Source: Phenylobacterium hankyongense (lineage in GTDB: Bacteria > Pseudomonadota > Alphaproteobacteria > Caulobacterales > Caulobacteraceae). Taken from it: a DNA stretch of 64,000 nt. Each line of letters begins with the position of its first letter. Within the stretch, counting starts at the first letter, position 1. The stretch covers positions 3,084,001 through 3,148,000 of the forward strand of contig NZ_QFYP01000001.1 in NCBI RefSeq assembly GCF_003254505.1. The letters are read 5' to 3'. This document shows, piece after piece, positions 36,176 through 44,863 of this stretch. The notes below the pieces were generated by a model. The model saw only the letters and a list, made by a program, of their open reading frames with translations. It was not told the origin of the DNA and ran no database searches. A program made the translations under genes and the position numbers.

Positions 36176-36886
36176 TCAAGTTTCCGCCTTGTGATCCTCG
36201 AACTGGTCTTCGTCCTGATGCTGGTCTTCGTCGTCGCCGAACGGCAGGGCGTCGAGGCGGGGCTCCGGCTCCGGCCGGCGCTGTGGGACCGGAGGGGCCA
36301 CGGGCTCGGGCGCAGGCTCAGGAGCGGGCCGGGCGGCCACCGCCACGGCCTCCCGGCGCGGGACCGGGCGGCGGAACAGCGCCTCGGTGCGCGCCAGCCA
36401 GCGATTGGCTTCCTGCACCGCCTCGGGCGCGGAGAGCGCCTTGCGGCGGGCCTCGTCCTGCGGCAGCCACAGGTCGAGGTCGAAGTCCGGGCGGTAGGGA
36501 TCGTCGAACACCAGCCGCAGGCGCACCAGCTTGTCCGCGCCGGTGAGCATGTCCAGTGGGCGACGCGGCTCGCCGCGGTAGGACCGCCCGACCACCTGGC
36601 CATCGACCACGAGCTCGGCCCCCACCAGCTCCTCGATGCGGTAGAGCAGGCACCAGGCGCCGGCGTCCCAGGTCACCGCCAGGATGTTGCTGGTGAAGTT
36701 GAAGCCCACGCCGCGTCCGCGTCCGCGCGCGACCAGCAGTGCATGCGGTTCGGCCCTCAGGACCTTGCGCAGGCCGCGCCGGATGCGCCGGGCCTCATCC
36801 GAATACCAGATCGCAGCCCCGCCCAGCAGGGTCAGCGTCACGCCCGCCAACGCGAGCAGCAGCAGGAGCCGCGCGACATCGTCCAT
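36176..36886 (-). CDS. conserved hypothetical protein with one membrane segment
   Basis: A 236-residue protein with an N-terminal hydrophobic helix (about residues 6 to 27), then a soluble mixed region with paired strands (GFNFTSNILAVTWDAGAWCLLYR, about residues 60 to 85). A Pro/Ala/Glu-rich linker and a very acidic C-terminal tail follow. No enzyme motif is visible. The membrane helix should leave the soluble part in the cytoplasm or periplasm; orientation is unclear. It lies between NnrU and xthA on the same strand. I do not recognise a family. Confidence 0.6.
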   Translation of the reverse strand: MDDVARLLLLLALAGVTLTLLGGAAIWYSDEARRIRRGLRKVLRAEPHALLVARGRGRGVGFNFTSNILAVTWDAGAWCLLYRIEELVGAELVVDGQVVGRSYRGEPRRPLDMLTGADKLVRLRLVFDDPYRPDFDLDLWLPQDEARRKALSAPEAVQEANRWLARTEALFRRPVPRREAVAVAARPAPEPAPEPVAPPVPQRRPEPEPRLDALPFGDDEDQHQDEDQFEDHKAET

Positions 36887-36919
36887 ACGCGGAGGCTACG
36901 CCGGTTTCGTGAGTCCCGC

Positions 36920-37699
36920 CTAGAGGTCCAGCTCAACCATGAAGGGCACATGGTCGGAGGGCTTTTCCCAGCTGCGGACGTCGCGGTGGATGCTGACGCC
37001 GCGCAGCAGGTCGGCGGCCTGGGGGGAGAGCAGGGCGTGGTCGATGCGGATGCCGTTGTTCCGCTGCCAGGCGCCGGCCTGGTAGTCCCAGAAGGTGTAG
37101 GCGCCCGGCGCGCCGTCGGCCTGCAGGTAGGCGTCGGTCAGCCCCAGCCACTTCAGCGCCCGGAAGGCCTCGCGGCTCTCCGGCTGGAAGAGGGCGTCGT
37201 CCACCCAGTTCTTGGGGAACTCGGCGTCGCGCGGCTCGGGGATGACGTTGAAGTCGCCGGTGAGCACCAGCGGCTCCTCCAGCGCCAGCAGCGCCTGGGC
37301 GTGGCGGTTCAGCCGGTCCATCCAGGCGAGCTTGTAGGCGAACTTCTCGGTGGGGATGGGATTGCCGTTGGGCAGGTAGATCGAGGCCACCCGCACCGGC
37401 TGGCGCCCGGAGACCACCGCCTCGATGTAGCGGGCGTGGTCGTCGCCTTCGCCCTCGGGCAGGCCGCGCCGGATGTCCTCCAGCGGGGTCTTGGAGAGCA
37501 GGGCCACGCCGTTGTAGCTCTTCTGGCCATGGACGGCGACATTATAGCCAAGCCGTTCAAAGGCTTCGGTCGGAAACTTCTCGTCGACGCACTTGATCTC
37601 CTGCAGGCAGGCGACGTCCGGCTGGGCCGACTCGAACCAGCGCAGCACCGTCTCCAGGCGGGCGTTGACGGAATTGACGTTCCAGGTGGCGATCTTCAT
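36920..37699 (-). CDS. xthA: exodeoxyribonuclease III
   Basis: A 259-residue AP endonuclease/3'-phosphodiesterase of base-excision repair. Active-site motifs of the exonuclease-endonuclease-phosphatase fold are IATWNVNSVNARL, DVACLQEIK (metal-binding Glu), LTGDFNVIPEP (Asp/Asn), GIRIDHALLS (Asp) and PSDHVPFM (Asp-His). The length matches bacterial ExoIII. It is divergent from the NTF2-like gene, with 139 bp between starts. Confidence 0.93.
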   Translation of the reverse strand: MKIATWNVNSVNARLETVLRWFESAQPDVACLQEIKCVDEKFPTEAFERLGYNVAVHGQKSYNGVALLSKTPLEDIRRGLPEGEGDDHARYIEAVVSGRQPVRVASIYLPNGNPIPTEKFAYKLAWMDRLNRHAQALLALEEPLVLTGDFNVIPEPRDAEFPKNWVDDALFQPESREAFRALKWLGLTDAYLQADGAPGAYTFWDYQAGAWQRNNGIRIDHALLSPQAADLLRGVSIHRDVRSWEKPSDHVPFMVELDL

Positions 37700-37781
37700 G
37701 CGGGCTCCGGCGGTGCGCCGCGAAGCTAGAGGGCCGAGGGGGAAGGCTCAATGGGCCGGCCACAAGAATGAGAAGGGCGTC

Positions 37782-37810
37782 TTGACGTGAGATGGTCGTC
37801 TCATTAATAT
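37782..37810 (+). promoter_or_regulatory. sigma-70-type promoter with operator-like palindrome in its spacer
   Basis: TTGACG and TAATAT are separated by exactly 17 bases, close to the consensus. The inverted repeat TGAGA-N6-TCTCA (37788..37803) fills the spacer, where a bound repressor would block polymerase. A second inverted repeat, CGTTCG-A-CGAACG (37814..37826), lies just downstream of the -10 element. The promoter drives the NTF2-like and TetR genes, so autoregulation by the TetR protein is the simplest reading. Confidence 0.7.
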
Positions 37811-37838
37811 CGTCGTTCGACGAACGGAGGATGACATC

Positions 37839-38261
37839 ATGTGTGTGACCTCTGCGGACATGGACCGCAAAATGGACGAGCATTTCGGCTTTGAGGCGCG
37901 TGACGACGTGGCGGGCGTGCTCTCCACGCTCACCGACGACGTCGAGCATGACATCGTGGGCTGGCCCACCGGACCGACGCGGGGACGGGACGGCGCGCGG
38001 CCGTTCTACGAGGCGCTCTTCGCCGACCTGGCCGACGGAAAGGTCGAGTGCCTGCGCCGGCTCTACGGCGACGGGTTCATGGTCGACGACTCGCGTTGGC
38101 GCGGCACGGCGCCCGGCCGGCCGTTCGGGCTGGACGGCAAGGGACGGCCGCTGGAATTCCGGCTGCTGCACGTGGTCGAGTTCACCGACGACGGGGAAAT
38201 CCGGCGCGAGAACGTCTGGATCGACCTGGCCTCGATCCTCCAGCAGCTGCCGCAGGACTGA
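37839..38261 (+). CDS. NTF2/SnoaL-like protein
   Basis: A 140-residue small cone-fold protein with an N-terminal helix and DDVAGVLSTLTDDVEHDIVG. GPTRGRDGARPFYEALF and the later strands LEFRLLHVVEFTDDGEIRRENVW follow the SnoaL/NTF2-like pattern of isomerases, hydrolases and ligand-binding proteins. The catalytic residues are not clear enough to name a reaction. GGAGG precedes the ATG. It overlaps no gene but is followed after one base by the tetR gene, in an operon with a clear promoter. It is probably part of the response that the TetR protein controls. Confidence 0.75.
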   Translation: MCVTSADMDRKMDEHFGFEARDDVAGVLSTLTDDVEHDIVGWPTGPTRGRDGARPFYEALFADLADGKVECLRRLYGDGFMVDDSRWRGTAPGRPFGLDGKGRPLEFRLLHVVEFTDDGEIRRENVWIDLASILQQLPQD

Positions 38262-38262
38262 C

Positions 38263-38877
38263 GTGTCGGAGGTCGTGCAGGCCGGGCGTCCGAATCAGAA
38301 GCGGCGCACCCGCAAGGCGCTGCTGGAGGCGGCCGCGCGCCTCAGGAGCGTTGGACGCAACCCGACGCTGGAGGAGGTCGCCGAGGAGGCGCTGGTCTCC
38401 CGCGCGACGGCCTACCGCTACTTCGCGAGCGTCGACGGGCTGCTCCTGGAATCGGCGCTCGACGTGGCCATGCCCCGCGCCGAGGACCTGTTTCCGCCCG
38501 GCGCGCCCACAGACCCGGTCGCGCGGTTGGAGCGGGTGGACCAGGCGGTGCACGACATGATGGTCGCCAACGAGGCCCCGCTGCGCATGATGCTGGCGCA
38601 AAGCCTGGAGCGGAGCGTCAGGGGCGATGCCGAGGATGGCGTCCCGGCCCGCCAGAACCGTCGCAGCCCGCTGATCGATGCGGCGCTGGAGCCGGCGCGC
38701 CACCTCCTGGACCCGGACGCCATCAAGCCGCTGAGCGCGGCGCTGGCCCTGCTCGTCGGCACCGAGGCGCTGGTGGTGCTGAAGGACGTGCTGCAGCTCG
38801 AAGACGCCGAAGCGCGGGAGGTTAAGCGCTGGGCCATCCGGGCGCTGGTGGAGGCGGCGCGCAAGGACGCCAATTAG
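38263..38877 (+). CDS. TetR/AcrR-family transcriptional regulator
   Basis: A 204-residue repressor-type protein. The N-terminal helix-turn-helix, at about residues 12 to 60, reads ALLEAAARLRSVGRNPTLEEVAEEALVSRATAYRYF with gaps of the usual kind; the C-terminal helices form the ligand and dimer domain. The GTG start at 38263 is one base after the NTF2-like stop, and GGAGG-type sites are absent, so translational coupling is likely. Its probable operator is the palindrome in the promoter at 37782..37810. Ligand unknown. Confidence 0.87.
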   Translation: MSEVVQAGRPNQKRRTRKALLEAAARLRSVGRNPTLEEVAEEALVSRATAYRYFASVDGLLLESALDVAMPRAEDLFPPGAPTDPVARLERVDQAVHDMMVANEAPLRMMLAQSLERSVRGDAEDGVPARQNRRSPLIDAALEPARHLLDPDAIKPLSAALALLVGTEALVVLKDVLQLEDAEAREVKRWAIRALVEAARKDAN

Positions 38878-38896
38878 CGGTCAGGCCAGCTGAACT

Positions 38897-39229
38897 TCAG
38901 ATCGAGAAGCTGACGCCGCAGCCGCAGCTGGACTTGGCGTTGGGGTTGCGGACCCGGAACTCGGCGCCGGCCAGCTCGTCGACGAAATCGATCTCCGAGC
39001 CCTTCAGCAGGGCCAGGGAAACCACGTCCACCAGGGCCGCGGCGCCGTCGCGTTCGATCTTCAGGTCATCGGGCTCGGAGGCGTCCACCAGGTCGAACTG
39101 GTACTGGAACCCGGAGCAGCCGCCGCCTTCCACCGCCACGCGCAGCATCACGTCGCGGCCCTCGGCCTGGCCGATGGCGCGGATCCGCCGGGCGGCGGCG
39201 GGCGACAGTGAGACGTCTGGGGTGGTCAT
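38897..39229 (-). CDS. erpA: iron-sulfur cluster insertion protein (A-type carrier)
   Basis: A 110-residue A-type carrier. The three cluster-binding cysteines are at 38 (GGGCSGFQY) and 102 and 104 (SSCGCGVSF), and the length is typical. It passes Fe-S clusters to target enzymes; IlvD in this window is a possible client. ErpA and IscA are closely similar, so the name follows the commonest use for stand-alone alphaproteobacterial members. It is divergent from dgt with an 81-bp gap. Confidence 0.85.
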   Translation of the reverse strand: MTTPDVSLSPAAARRIRAIGQAEGRDVMLRVAVEGGGCSGFQYQFDLVDASEPDDLKIERDGAAALVDVVSLALLKGSEIDFVDELAGAEFRVRNPNAKSSCGCGVSFSI

Positions 39230-39310
39230 GTCTGTTAAACCAAATGATGGCTTAGCCTATATGAGGTCCGCAGCGGCTTCGACCAAGAGGCCTTCCGATA
39301 GAATGGTTTG

Positions 39311-40489
39311 ATGGCCGCCACGATCCCGCCCAGAGCCGCTTACGCCGAAGACCCGTCCAAGTCCCGGGGCCGCAAGGTCGCCGAGGCGGAGAGTCTCACC
39401 CGCACGCCGTTCGCGCGCGACCGTGACCGGATCATCCACGCGACGGCGTTCCGGAGGCTGAAGGAGAAGACCCAGGTCTTCGTGGCGCACGAGGGCGACC
39501 ACTTCCGCACCCGGCTGACGCACTCGCTGGAGGTGGCGCAGATCGCCCGCTCGCTGGCCACCGCGCTCGGGCTGGACGCCGACCTGGCCGAGACCATCGC
39601 CCTGGCCCACGACCTCGGCCATCCGCCGTTCGGTCACGCCGGCGAGGACGAGCTGCAGATCCAGATGCAGGGCTACGGCGGCTTCGACCACAACGTGCAG
39701 ACCTTCCGGGTCGTGACCAAGCTGGAGCGCCGCTACCCGCGCTTCGACGGGCTGAACCTCACCTGGGAGACGCTGGAGGGGATCATCAAGCACAACGGCC
39801 CGGTGACCGATAAGCTCGACCGGCCGTCGTGGAGCGCCATCACCGAGTTCGACGCCGAGTACGACCTGCGGCTGGGCGGCTGGGCCTCGGCCGAGGCCCA
39901 GGTGGCGGCGCTGGCCGACGACATCGCCTACAACAACCACGACGTCGACGACGGGGTGAACGCCGGGCTGTTCTACCTGAAGGAGCTGCTCGACGTGCCG
40001 CTGATCGGCCCGCACGTGGCCAGCGCCTTCGCCGACTATCCCGACTGCGACCACGGCATCATCCGGCTGGAGGCCGTGCGGCGGATGATCGGGGCCATGG
40101 TCGAAGACGTGCTGGCCGAGACCCGCCGCCGCGCCGAGGCCGCGCGCCTGGCGAGCCCGGAGGATGTCCGCACCCAGGACCACGCCGTCGTCGCCTTCTC
40201 CCGCGACATGGTCGAGGACCTTTCGGCGCTGCGCACCTTCCTGATGGAGCGGATGTACCGGCACTGGCGCGTCAACCGGACGCGTAGCCAGGCGCGGCGG
40301 ATCCTGGCCGAGATGTTCCAGCTGTTCATGGCCGAACCCGACGTCCTGCCGACCGAGTGGTTCGTCCGCGCGCAGCAGCGCGACGAGGCCGGGCGCGCAC
40401 GGCTGGTGTGCGACTACATCGCCGGCATGACCGACCGCTTCGCGATCGAAGAGCACCGCAAGCTGTTCCATCTCGACGTCTGGAACTGA
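39311..40489 (+). CDS. dgt: deoxyguanosinetriphosphate triphosphohydrolase-like protein
   Basis: A 392-residue HD-domain dNTPase. Metal-binding motif residues are His in [14 protein letters not shown], the His-Asp pair in [17 protein letters not shown], and Asp in [15 protein letters not shown]. It hydrolyses dNTPs to deoxynucleosides and triphosphate, limiting dNTP pools. It is shorter than E. coli Dgt and belongs to the type-2 group common in alphaproteobacteria. The ATG at 39311 is preferred over the adjacent TTG at 39308. The SPOR gene follows after 147 bp. Confidence 0.9.
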   Translation: MAATIPPRAAYAEDPSKSRGRKVAEAESLTRTPFARDRDRIIHATAFRRLKEKTQVFVAHEGDHFRTRLTHSLEVAQIARSLATALGLDADLAETIALAHDLGHPPFGHAGEDELQIQMQGYGGFDHNVQTFRVVTKLERRYPRFDGLNLTWETLEGIIKHNGPVTDKLDRPSWSAITEFDAEYDLRLGGWASAEAQVAALADDIAYNNHDVDDGVNAGLFYLKELLDVPLIGPHVASAFADYPDCDHGIIRLEAVRRMIGAMVEDVLAETRRRAEAARLASPEDVRTQDHAVVAFSRDMVEDLSALRTFLMERMYRHWRVNRTRSQARRILAEMFQLFMAEPDVLPTEWFVRAQQRDEAGRARLVCDYIAGMTDRFAIEEHRKLFHLDVWN

Positions 40490-40636
40490 CCTCCGGCGCC
40501 CCGGGCTGCCCCTGGGGCGGTCCGCCCACAGGAAACCGACGAGGGCCGGTTCGGGGAGCGGCGCGCTTCGCTAGACTGGCGCCTCGAAGCGCCCGATTCG
40601 CGAGCTGCGGCGGGCTGGTCCTGGGGAATTCCTGCG

Positions 40637-41476
40637 ATGTCCGACCATGAGCGCGGCGCCTACACGCCTCCCACCGACGCGCCGCTGTCGTTCGACGCGC
40701 GGCAGCCGGTGCGGGGCGCCCGCCCGATCCCCTTCACCCTGATCATCGGCCTGGTGGTGCTGGCCGGGCTGGCGGCGGCGATCTTCGTCTTCTACCGCTC
40801 CGGCGTGCGCCAGGCCGGCCAGCCGCCGCAGACCGTCGGCGCGCCGATCGGCGAGATGAAGAGCGCCGCGCCGGCCGACGCCCAGCCGCAGGATCCCGCC
40901 GCGGGCCTGCAGATCTACCGCTCCGAAGCCGGCCAGCCGGTTGCGGCGGCCCCCGCACAGCCGCAGTTCACCGCGCCGCCGGAGCAGCCGCAGGCCCGTC
41001 CTCAGGCCGCCGCCCCGGTGGTCATCACCCCGCCCGCCGCCGCGCCGACCGCGCCGGTGAGCGCCGGCCCGGCGCTGCGACCCGCCCTGCCACCCGCCGC
41101 GGCTCCGGCCGCCGCGCCGCCCGCGCCGCAGCCCAAGGCCGTCGCGCCCGTCGCCGCGGCCCCGAAACCCGCAGCGGTCCCGCCCGCGCCGCCCAAGCCC
41201 GCGCCCGTCGCCGCCGCTCCGGCTCCGAAGGCCGGCGGCGCGGCCGGCGTGCAGATCGGCGCCTTCTCGTCCCAGGCGCTGGCCGATAAGGGCTGGAACG
41301 ACGCGGTCGCCGTCGCGCCGGGTCCGGCCGCGGGCAAGGGCAAGAGCGTCGAACGCGTGGAGAAGGACGGCCACACCCTGTTCCGCACCACCGTCACCGG
41401 CTTCGCCAGCCGCACCGAGGCCGCGGCCTTCTGCGGCAAGCTGAAGGCGGCCGGGAAGGCCTGTTTCGTCAAGTGA
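40637..41476 (+). CDS. SPOR-domain membrane protein
   Basis: A 279-residue bitopic protein with a cytoplasmic N-terminus of about 30 residues, one transmembrane helix (IPFTLIIGLVVLAGLAAAIF), and a long Ala/Pro-rich periplasmic linker (about residues 75 to 205). The C-terminal SPOR domain is GVQIGAFSSQALADKGW through FRTTVTGFASRTEAAAFC. SPOR domains bind denuded peptidoglycan at division sites. It overlaps nagZ as GTGA, so a septal peptidoglycan-remodelling unit with nagZ is likely. Confidence 0.88.
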   Translation: MSDHERGAYTPPTDAPLSFDARQPVRGARPIPFTLIIGLVVLAGLAAAIFVFYRSGVRQAGQPPQTVGAPIGEMKSAAPADAQPQDPAAGLQIYRSEAGQPVAAAPAQPQFTAPPEQPQARPQAAAPVVITPPAAAPTAPVSAGPALRPALPPAAAPAAAPPAPQPKAVAPVAAAPKPAAVPPAPPKPAPVAAAPAPKAGGAAGVQIGAFSSQALADKGWNDAVAVAPGPAAGKGKSVERVEKDGHTLFRTTVTGFASRTEAAAFCGKLKAAGKACFVK

Positions 41477-42498
41477 GCACCGCCGCCGCCATCCTGGGCT
41501 GCGCGGGCCCGACGCTCTCCCGCGAAGAGGTCGCCTTCTTCCGCGACGTGAAGCCCTGGGGCTTCATCCTCTTCGCCCGGAACATCGAGACCCCCGACCA
41601 GGTGCGGGCGCTGGTGGAGAGCCTGCGGGCGACCGTGGGCCGGGCCGACGCCCCGGTGCTGATCGACCAGGAGGGTGGGCGCGTGCAGCGGCTGGGCCCA
41701 CCGCACTGGCGGCGCTATCCGCCTGGCCGCGCCTATGGCGAGCTGGCCGGCAATGACCCGCTGCTGCGCCGCGAGATCACCCGGCTGGGCGCGCGGCTGA
41801 TGGCTCACGACCTGGCGCAGCTGGGCGTCAACGTCGACTGCGTGCCGGTGCTCGACGTGCCCGATCCGCAGGGCCACGAGATCATCGGCGACCGCGCCTA
41901 CGGCCAGACGCCGGAGGCGGTGGCCTACCTGGGCCGCGCCGCCGCCGAGGGGCTGATCGCCGGCGGCGTGCTGCCGGTGATCAAGCACATCCCCGGCCAT
42001 GGCCGCGCCATGGCCGACAGCCACCTGGAGCTGCCGGTGGTGGACGCCAGCTGGGACGAGCTGGACGGCCGCGACTTTGCGCCGTTCCGCGTGCTCTCCG
42101 ACATGCCGATGGCGATGACCGCCCACGTGATCTATTCCGCGATCGACCGGAAGCGGCCGGCGACCACCTCGAAAAAGGTCATGCGCAAGGTGATCCGCGA
42201 GGCCATCGGCTTCGACGGCCTGGTGATGAGCGACGACCTCTCGATGAAGGCGCTGTCCGGGGATTTCACCGAACGGGCGCGCGCCTCGCTCTCGGCCGGC
42301 TGCGACGTGGTCCTGCACTGCAACGGCGTGATGGCCGAGATGAAGGCCGTGGTGGAGGGCGTGCGCGCGCTGAAGGGCAGGGCCGCCCGCCGCGCCGACG
42401 CCGCCCTGGCGCGGATCGCCCGCGCGCCGGAGCCGTTCGACGTCGAGGAGGGCCGCGCCCGCTTCGACGCCGCCTTCGAGGGACGCTTCGCCGGATGA
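41473..42498 (+). CDS. nagZ: beta-N-acetylhexosaminidase NagZ
   Basis: A 341-residue GH3-family cytoplasmic enzyme that releases GlcNAc from muropeptide fragments during peptidoglycan recycling. Motifs are VLIDQEGGRVQRL (substrate site), IKHIPGHGRAMADSHLELP (the NagZ catalytic His-Asp loop) and VMSDDLSMKAL with the nucleophile Asp. The GTG start at 41473 overlaps the SPOR stop; the end overlaps scpA as ATGA. Confidence 0.94.
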   Translation: MSTAAAILGCAGPTLSREEVAFFRDVKPWGFILFARNIETPDQVRALVESLRATVGRADAPVLIDQEGGRVQRLGPPHWRRYPPGRAYGELAGNDPLLRREITRLGARLMAHDLAQLGVNVDCVPVLDVPDPQGHEIIGDRAYGQTPEAVAYLGRAAAEGLIAGGVLPVIKHIPGHGRAMADSHLELPVVDASWDELDGRDFAPFRVLSDMPMAMTAHVIYSAIDRKRPATTSKKVMRKVIREAIGFDGLVMSDDLSMKALSGDFTERARASLSAGCDVVLHCNGVMAEMKAVVEGVRALKGRAARRADAALARIARAPEPFDVEEGRARFDAAFEGRFAG

Positions 42499-43298
42499 GC
42501 TCGACCTTCCAGCCCAACCTCGACTTCGCCGCCGCGGCCACCGCGGCGGAGGACGGGGAGGCGCTGATCGTCGACATCGACGGCTACGAAGGCCCACTGC
42601 ACGTCCTGCTGGCCCTGGCGCGCAGCCAGAAGGTCGACCTCCTGAAGCTGTCGGTGCTGAAGCTCGCCGAGCAGTACCTTGTGTTCGTGCACCAGGCGCG
42701 GCGAATGCGGTTCTCGCTGGCGGCCGACTACCTGGTGATGGCGGCGTGGCTGGCCTACCTGAAGTCGCGCCTGCTGCTGCCGAAGCCCGACCGTCCGAAG
42801 GCCGAGGACGCGCCGGCCGAGGAGATCGCCGCCCGGCTGGCCTTCCGGCTGGCCAAGCTCGACGCCATGCGCACCGCAGGCGAGGCGCTGAAGGCCCAGC
42901 CGACGCTCGGTCGCGACGTCTTCGTCCGCGGCGACCCGGAGGCCATCAAGGTGATTCCCTCCGGCCGGATCGAGGGCGACCTCTACGGCCTGATGAGCGC
43001 CTACATCGGCCAGCGCAAACGCGAGACCAGCCGCCACTACACTCCGCGCGCCCCGGTGGCCTATCCGCTGGAGGACGCCCGCGACCGGCTGCGCCAACTG
43101 CTGCCGGACCTGGCCCGCTGGACGCCGCTCACCGGCGTCGCGCCGCTGGGCGCGGAGGGGCAGGGGCCGTCGCGCGCCTCCTATGTGGCCTCGACCCTGT
43201 CCGCCAGCCTGGAGCTGGTGAAGGAAGGCGCCATGGAGGCCCGCCAGCTGGAGGCCTTCGCCGACATCTATATCCGCGCCAGGGGACGGGCGGCGTGA
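42495..43298 (+). CDS. scpA: ScpA, segregation and condensation protein A
   Basis: A 267-residue kleisin that bridges the SMC ATPase heads in the condensin complex. Its N-terminal helical domain has the typical YEGPLHVLLALARSQKVDLLKLS. The middle is variable, and a C-terminal winged-helix region contains YVASTLSASLELVKEGAMEARQ. ATGA overlap with nagZ and GTGA overlap with scpB imply coupled synthesis of the kleisin and its partner. Confidence 0.94.
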   Translation: MSSTFQPNLDFAAAATAAEDGEALIVDIDGYEGPLHVLLALARSQKVDLLKLSVLKLAEQYLVFVHQARRMRFSLAADYLVMAAWLAYLKSRLLLPKPDRPKAEDAPAEEIAARLAFRLAKLDAMRTAGEALKAQPTLGRDVFVRGDPEAIKVIPSGRIEGDLYGLMSAYIGQRKRETSRHYTPRAPVAYPLEDARDRLRQLLPDLARWTPLTGVAPLGAEGQGPSRASYVASTLSASLELVKEGAMEARQLEAFADIYIRARGRAA

Positions 43299-43945
43299 GC
43301 GAATCTGCCGACACCGAGCGCGAGATCGAGGCGCTGTTGTTCGCCGCCGCTGGCCCGCTCAGCCTGGAGGAGCTCGCCCGTCGGCTGCCGGAGGGCGTCG
43401 ACGTGGCCGCCGCCCTGGCGGCGCTGCAGGGCCGCTATGCCGGTCGTGGCGTGGAGCTCGCCTGCGTCGCCGGGCGTTGGCGGTTCCAGACCGCCCAGGA
43501 CCTCGCCTGGCTGATGACCGAGGAGCGCGAGGAGCCGCGCCGGCTGTCGAAGGCGGCGCAGGAGACCCTGGCCATCATCGCCTACCACCAGCCGGTGACC
43601 CGGGCCGAGATCGAGGCGGTGCGCGGCGTACAGGCCAGCCGCGGCACCCTCGACGTGCTGCTGGAGCTGGGTCTGGTGCGGATGCGTGGCCGTCGCCGCA
43701 CGCCGGGCCGGCCGGTGACCTATGGCACCACCGACGCCTTCCTCGAGCACTATGGCCTGCCCAGCCTCGCCGACCTGCCGGGGGTGGCGGAGATGAAGGC
43801 CGCGGGCCTGCTGTCGCTGGACCTGCCGCCCGACTTCGCCGTCCCCGATCCCAGCCTGCTGGCGGCCGACGAGGATCCGCTGGAGGATGGCGATGCGCCG
43901 GAGTTCCACACCGACTTCATCGGCGAACAGGAGCCGGGGCGTTAG
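43295..43945 (+). CDS. scpB: ScpB, segregation and condensation protein B
   Basis: A 216-residue protein with two winged-helix domains. The first starts REIEALLFAAAGPLSLEELA, and the second has LAIIAYHQPVTRAEIEAVRG and TPGRPVTYGTT. It binds ScpA within SMC-ScpAB. The GTG start at 43295 overlaps scpA. An acidic C-terminal extension follows the second domain. The tat genes begin 109 bp downstream, a linkage frequent in alphaproteobacteria. Confidence 0.93.
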   Translation: MSESADTEREIEALLFAAAGPLSLEELARRLPEGVDVAAALAALQGRYAGRGVELACVAGRWRFQTAQDLAWLMTEEREEPRRLSKAAQETLAIIAYHQPVTRAEIEAVRGVQASRGTLDVLLELGLVRMRGRRRTPGRPVTYGTTDAFLEHYGLPSLADLPGVAEMKAAGLLSLDLPPDFAVPDPSLLAADEDPLEDGDAPEFHTDFIGEQEPGR

Positions 43946-44054
43946 GACGCTGTCGGCGCAGATGGCGCACCGCACGAGGAAAGTTTATATAGCCGGCTGA
44001 CCAAGTCGCGGGGGCGGGGTCGCCACGGCCGCGAACTGAGGAGTTTTTGTCGTT

Positions 44055-44270
44055 ATGGGCTCTCTTTCGATCTGGCACTGGCTGATCGTCCTGGTGATCG
44101 TCGCCCTGGTGTTCGGCGGGCGCGGCAAGCTGTCGGGTCTTATGGGCGACGCGGCCAAGGGCATCCGCGCCTTCCGCGAAGGCCTCAAGGGCGAGGAAGA
44201 AGCGCACGAGGAGCCGCCGGCGCCGCAGCCTCTGCCGAAGACCCGGGCGAAGCCCAAGGCCAACGGCTGA
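44055..44270 (+). CDS. tatA: TatA, twin-arginine translocase subunit
   Basis: A 71-residue protein with a short N-terminal transmembrane helix ([15 protein letters not shown]), the conserved [21 protein letters not shown] hinge and amphipathic helix, and a charged tail. TatA oligomers form the passage for folded proteins. GAGGAG precedes the ATG by 11 bases. It starts the tatABC group. Confidence 0.94.
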   Translation: MGSLSIWHWLIVLVIVALVFGGRGKLSGLMGDAAKGIRAFREGLKGEEEAHEEPPAPQPLPKTRAKPKANG

Positions 44271-44335
44271 CCGCCTCGGTCGCCCAAGCGGGCGTATCGT
44301 TTCCCTTCGCTTGAAAGCGCGCTAAGCCCACGGCC

Positions 44336-44863
44336 ATGTTTCCCGAAGGACGCGCTCTCGAGTTCCTGCTCGCCGCTGTCGTGGCGTTGATCGTGGTGGG
44401 TCCCAAGGACCTGCCGGTGCTTCTGCGCAAGCTCGGCCAGTTCATGGCCAAGTTGCGCTCGATGGCCGCCGAGTTCCGCGCCAGCTTCGACGAGATGGCC
44501 CGCCAGTCGGAGCTCGACGATCTGCGCAAGGAGGTCGAGGCCATGCGCCGCGGCCAGCTCACCGACCTCGCCCAGTCCACCCGCACCGAACTCGACAAGA
44601 CCTTCGGCGACATCCACCAGGAACTCACCGACGTGGGCGTCCAGCTGCACCCGCCGATGAGCTACCAGTACGCCGAGCCGGCCGCCGAATCGGAGCCGGC
44701 GGTCGCTCCGAAGCCCAAGCGCCGGGCCGCAACCAAGGGGGCCGCGAAGTCTCCGGCGAAGGCCGGGGCGGCGAAATCCCCCGCCGCCCGGAAGACATCG
44801 ACCACGGCCGCGGCGAAGCCTGCTCCCAAGCCCCGCGCCCGCAAGGCGGAGCCGAAGGCGTGA
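44336..44863 (+). CDS. tatB: TatB, twin-arginine translocase subunit
   Basis: A 175-residue protein with an N-terminal transmembrane helix (EFLLAAVVALIVVGPKDLP), an amphipathic helix and a long Lys/Ala/Pro-rich C-terminal extension. TatB forms with TatC the receptor for twin-arginine signal peptides. VGPKDLP and LLRKLGQFMAK match the family. It overlaps tatC as GTGA. Confidence 0.93.
   Translation: MFPEGRALEFLLAAVVALIVVGPKDLPVLLRKLGQFMAKLRSMAAEFRASFDEMARQSELDDLRKEVEAMRRGQLTDLAQSTRTELDKTFGDIHQELTDVGVQLHPPMSYQYAEPAAESEPAVAPKPKRRAATKGAAKSPAKAGAAKSPAARKTSTTAAAKPAPKPRARKAEPKA

Noticed and set aside
40497-40519. GC-rich hairpin after dgt as a terminator
   Set aside because: The stem is short with unpaired bases and there is no T-run. 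In a genome this GC-rich it is not distinguishable from chance.
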